This document shows positions 62,376 through 62,548 of a stretch of 62,548 bases of DNA, piece after piece. Both the position numbers and the translations under genes were made by a program. Source of the stretch: Pseudomonadota bacterium. GTDB taxonomy: Bacteria; Pseudomonadota; Alphaproteobacteria; Rhizobiales; Xanthobacteraceae. Under the pieces are notes generated by a model. That model did no database searches and had not been told where the DNA came from. It was given only the letters and a program-made list of their open reading frames with translations. The stretch is from NCBI GenBank assembly GCA_023422775.1, contig JAFAGM010000078.1, positions 1-62,548 of the forward strand. Reading direction: 5' to 3'. How positions within the stretch are numbered: the stretch's first letter is position 1; each line of letters begins with the position of its first letter.

Positions 62376-62548
62376 CGCGAGAGGGCGATCTGCGGCAAAG
62401 TAACCCGACGGGCAAACTCTCGCTCGCGCCGTCGGGCAAATCAGTGATGTAATTCCGCGCGTCTCACCCGATGAGAGGGGCGTGCGCACGTCACGAACGC
62501 GCGGTGGGATGCGGTGGACGCAAAGCGTGCGCAAGACGAGCGTGCGTG
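62376..62548. repeat. Right-edge non-coding stretch, probable dispersed repeat
   Basis: After the CoA-transferase gene, CCCGACGG (62404-62411) and CCGTCGGG (62429-62436) form an inverted repeat. The following sequence (GTGGGATGCGGTGGACGCAAAGCGTGCG) is rich in GCG/TGCG and looks like a repetitive element I have seen in genomes of this group. It runs off the window edge, so its extent is unknown. Confidence 0.45.

Overview
The window is a GC-rich chromosomal segment. Gene content points to an alphaproteobacterium of the Bradyrhizobium/Rhodopseudomonas group (Nitrobacteraceae): tandem FixK-type boxes, TRAP and CaiB/BaiF catabolic clusters, AtuA-type proteins, DUF6894 and DUF4403 proteins and many Tat-exported small proteins. 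This assignment is inferred from gene content; no rRNA or taxonomic marker gene is present.

Region 1 (0-7.3 kb) is selenium and formate metabolism: selD, a selenocysteine tRNA gene (selC), selA, a frameshifted relic of fdhE, a TlpA-like and a transglutaminase-like exported pair, fdhD, and a glutamine-amidotransferase-like protein that lacks its catalytic cysteine. selB and any selenoprotein gene lie outside the window.

Region 2 (7.3-8.7 kb) is decaying DNA: an IS630-type transposase remnant, a small HELAH metallopeptidase-like fragment and hairpins.

Region 3 (8.7-16.1 kb) looks like a low-oxygen island. A tandem Usp protein faces a minus-strand array of Ca-type P-ATPase, two DUF1538 membrane proteins and a PII-like protein. 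Two FNR/FixK-like palindromes lie upstream of the ATPase. A cytochrome c fragment, a double-DUF2249 protein and a MIP18/PaaD-like protein follow on the plus strand.

Region 4 (16.3-32.3 kb) is organic-acid catabolism: an IclR regulator, two acyl-CoA dehydrogenases, a CoA-transferase, a complete DctPQM TRAP transporter and an SMP-30 lactonase-like protein. These are followed by a Tat-exported Hint protein, two LysR regulators, an MFS transporter and an AtuA-DUF4387 fusion protein.

Region 5 (32.4-39.4 kb) is a same-strand run of exported or envelope proteins: a lipase-like hydrolase, a DUF4403 protein, a coiled-coil protein with long repeats, a TAXI-like binding protein, a VasI-like protein and a DsrE-like protein.

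Region 6 (39.5-49.9 kb) is the most unusual part. It holds a LuxR-type regulator with a degenerate receiver domain, an unknown protein, a highly repetitive Gln/Gly/Asn/Asp-rich protein, a strong terminator, a 646-residue repeat protein, a type I secretion ATPase, its HlyD adaptor, and a GNAT-TPR fusion. It looks like a dedicated secretion system for non-RTX, low-complexity proteins.

Region 7 (50-62.5 kb) holds an AI-2E-type permease with a long cytosolic tail, a four-gene MacB-type ABC exporter operon, a DUF3750 protein, a zinc-ribbon protein, a phospholipase D-TVP38 fusion whose start seems frameshifted, an endonuclease/phosphatase-family protein, a second CoA-transferase, and the start of a probable dispersed repeat at the right edge.
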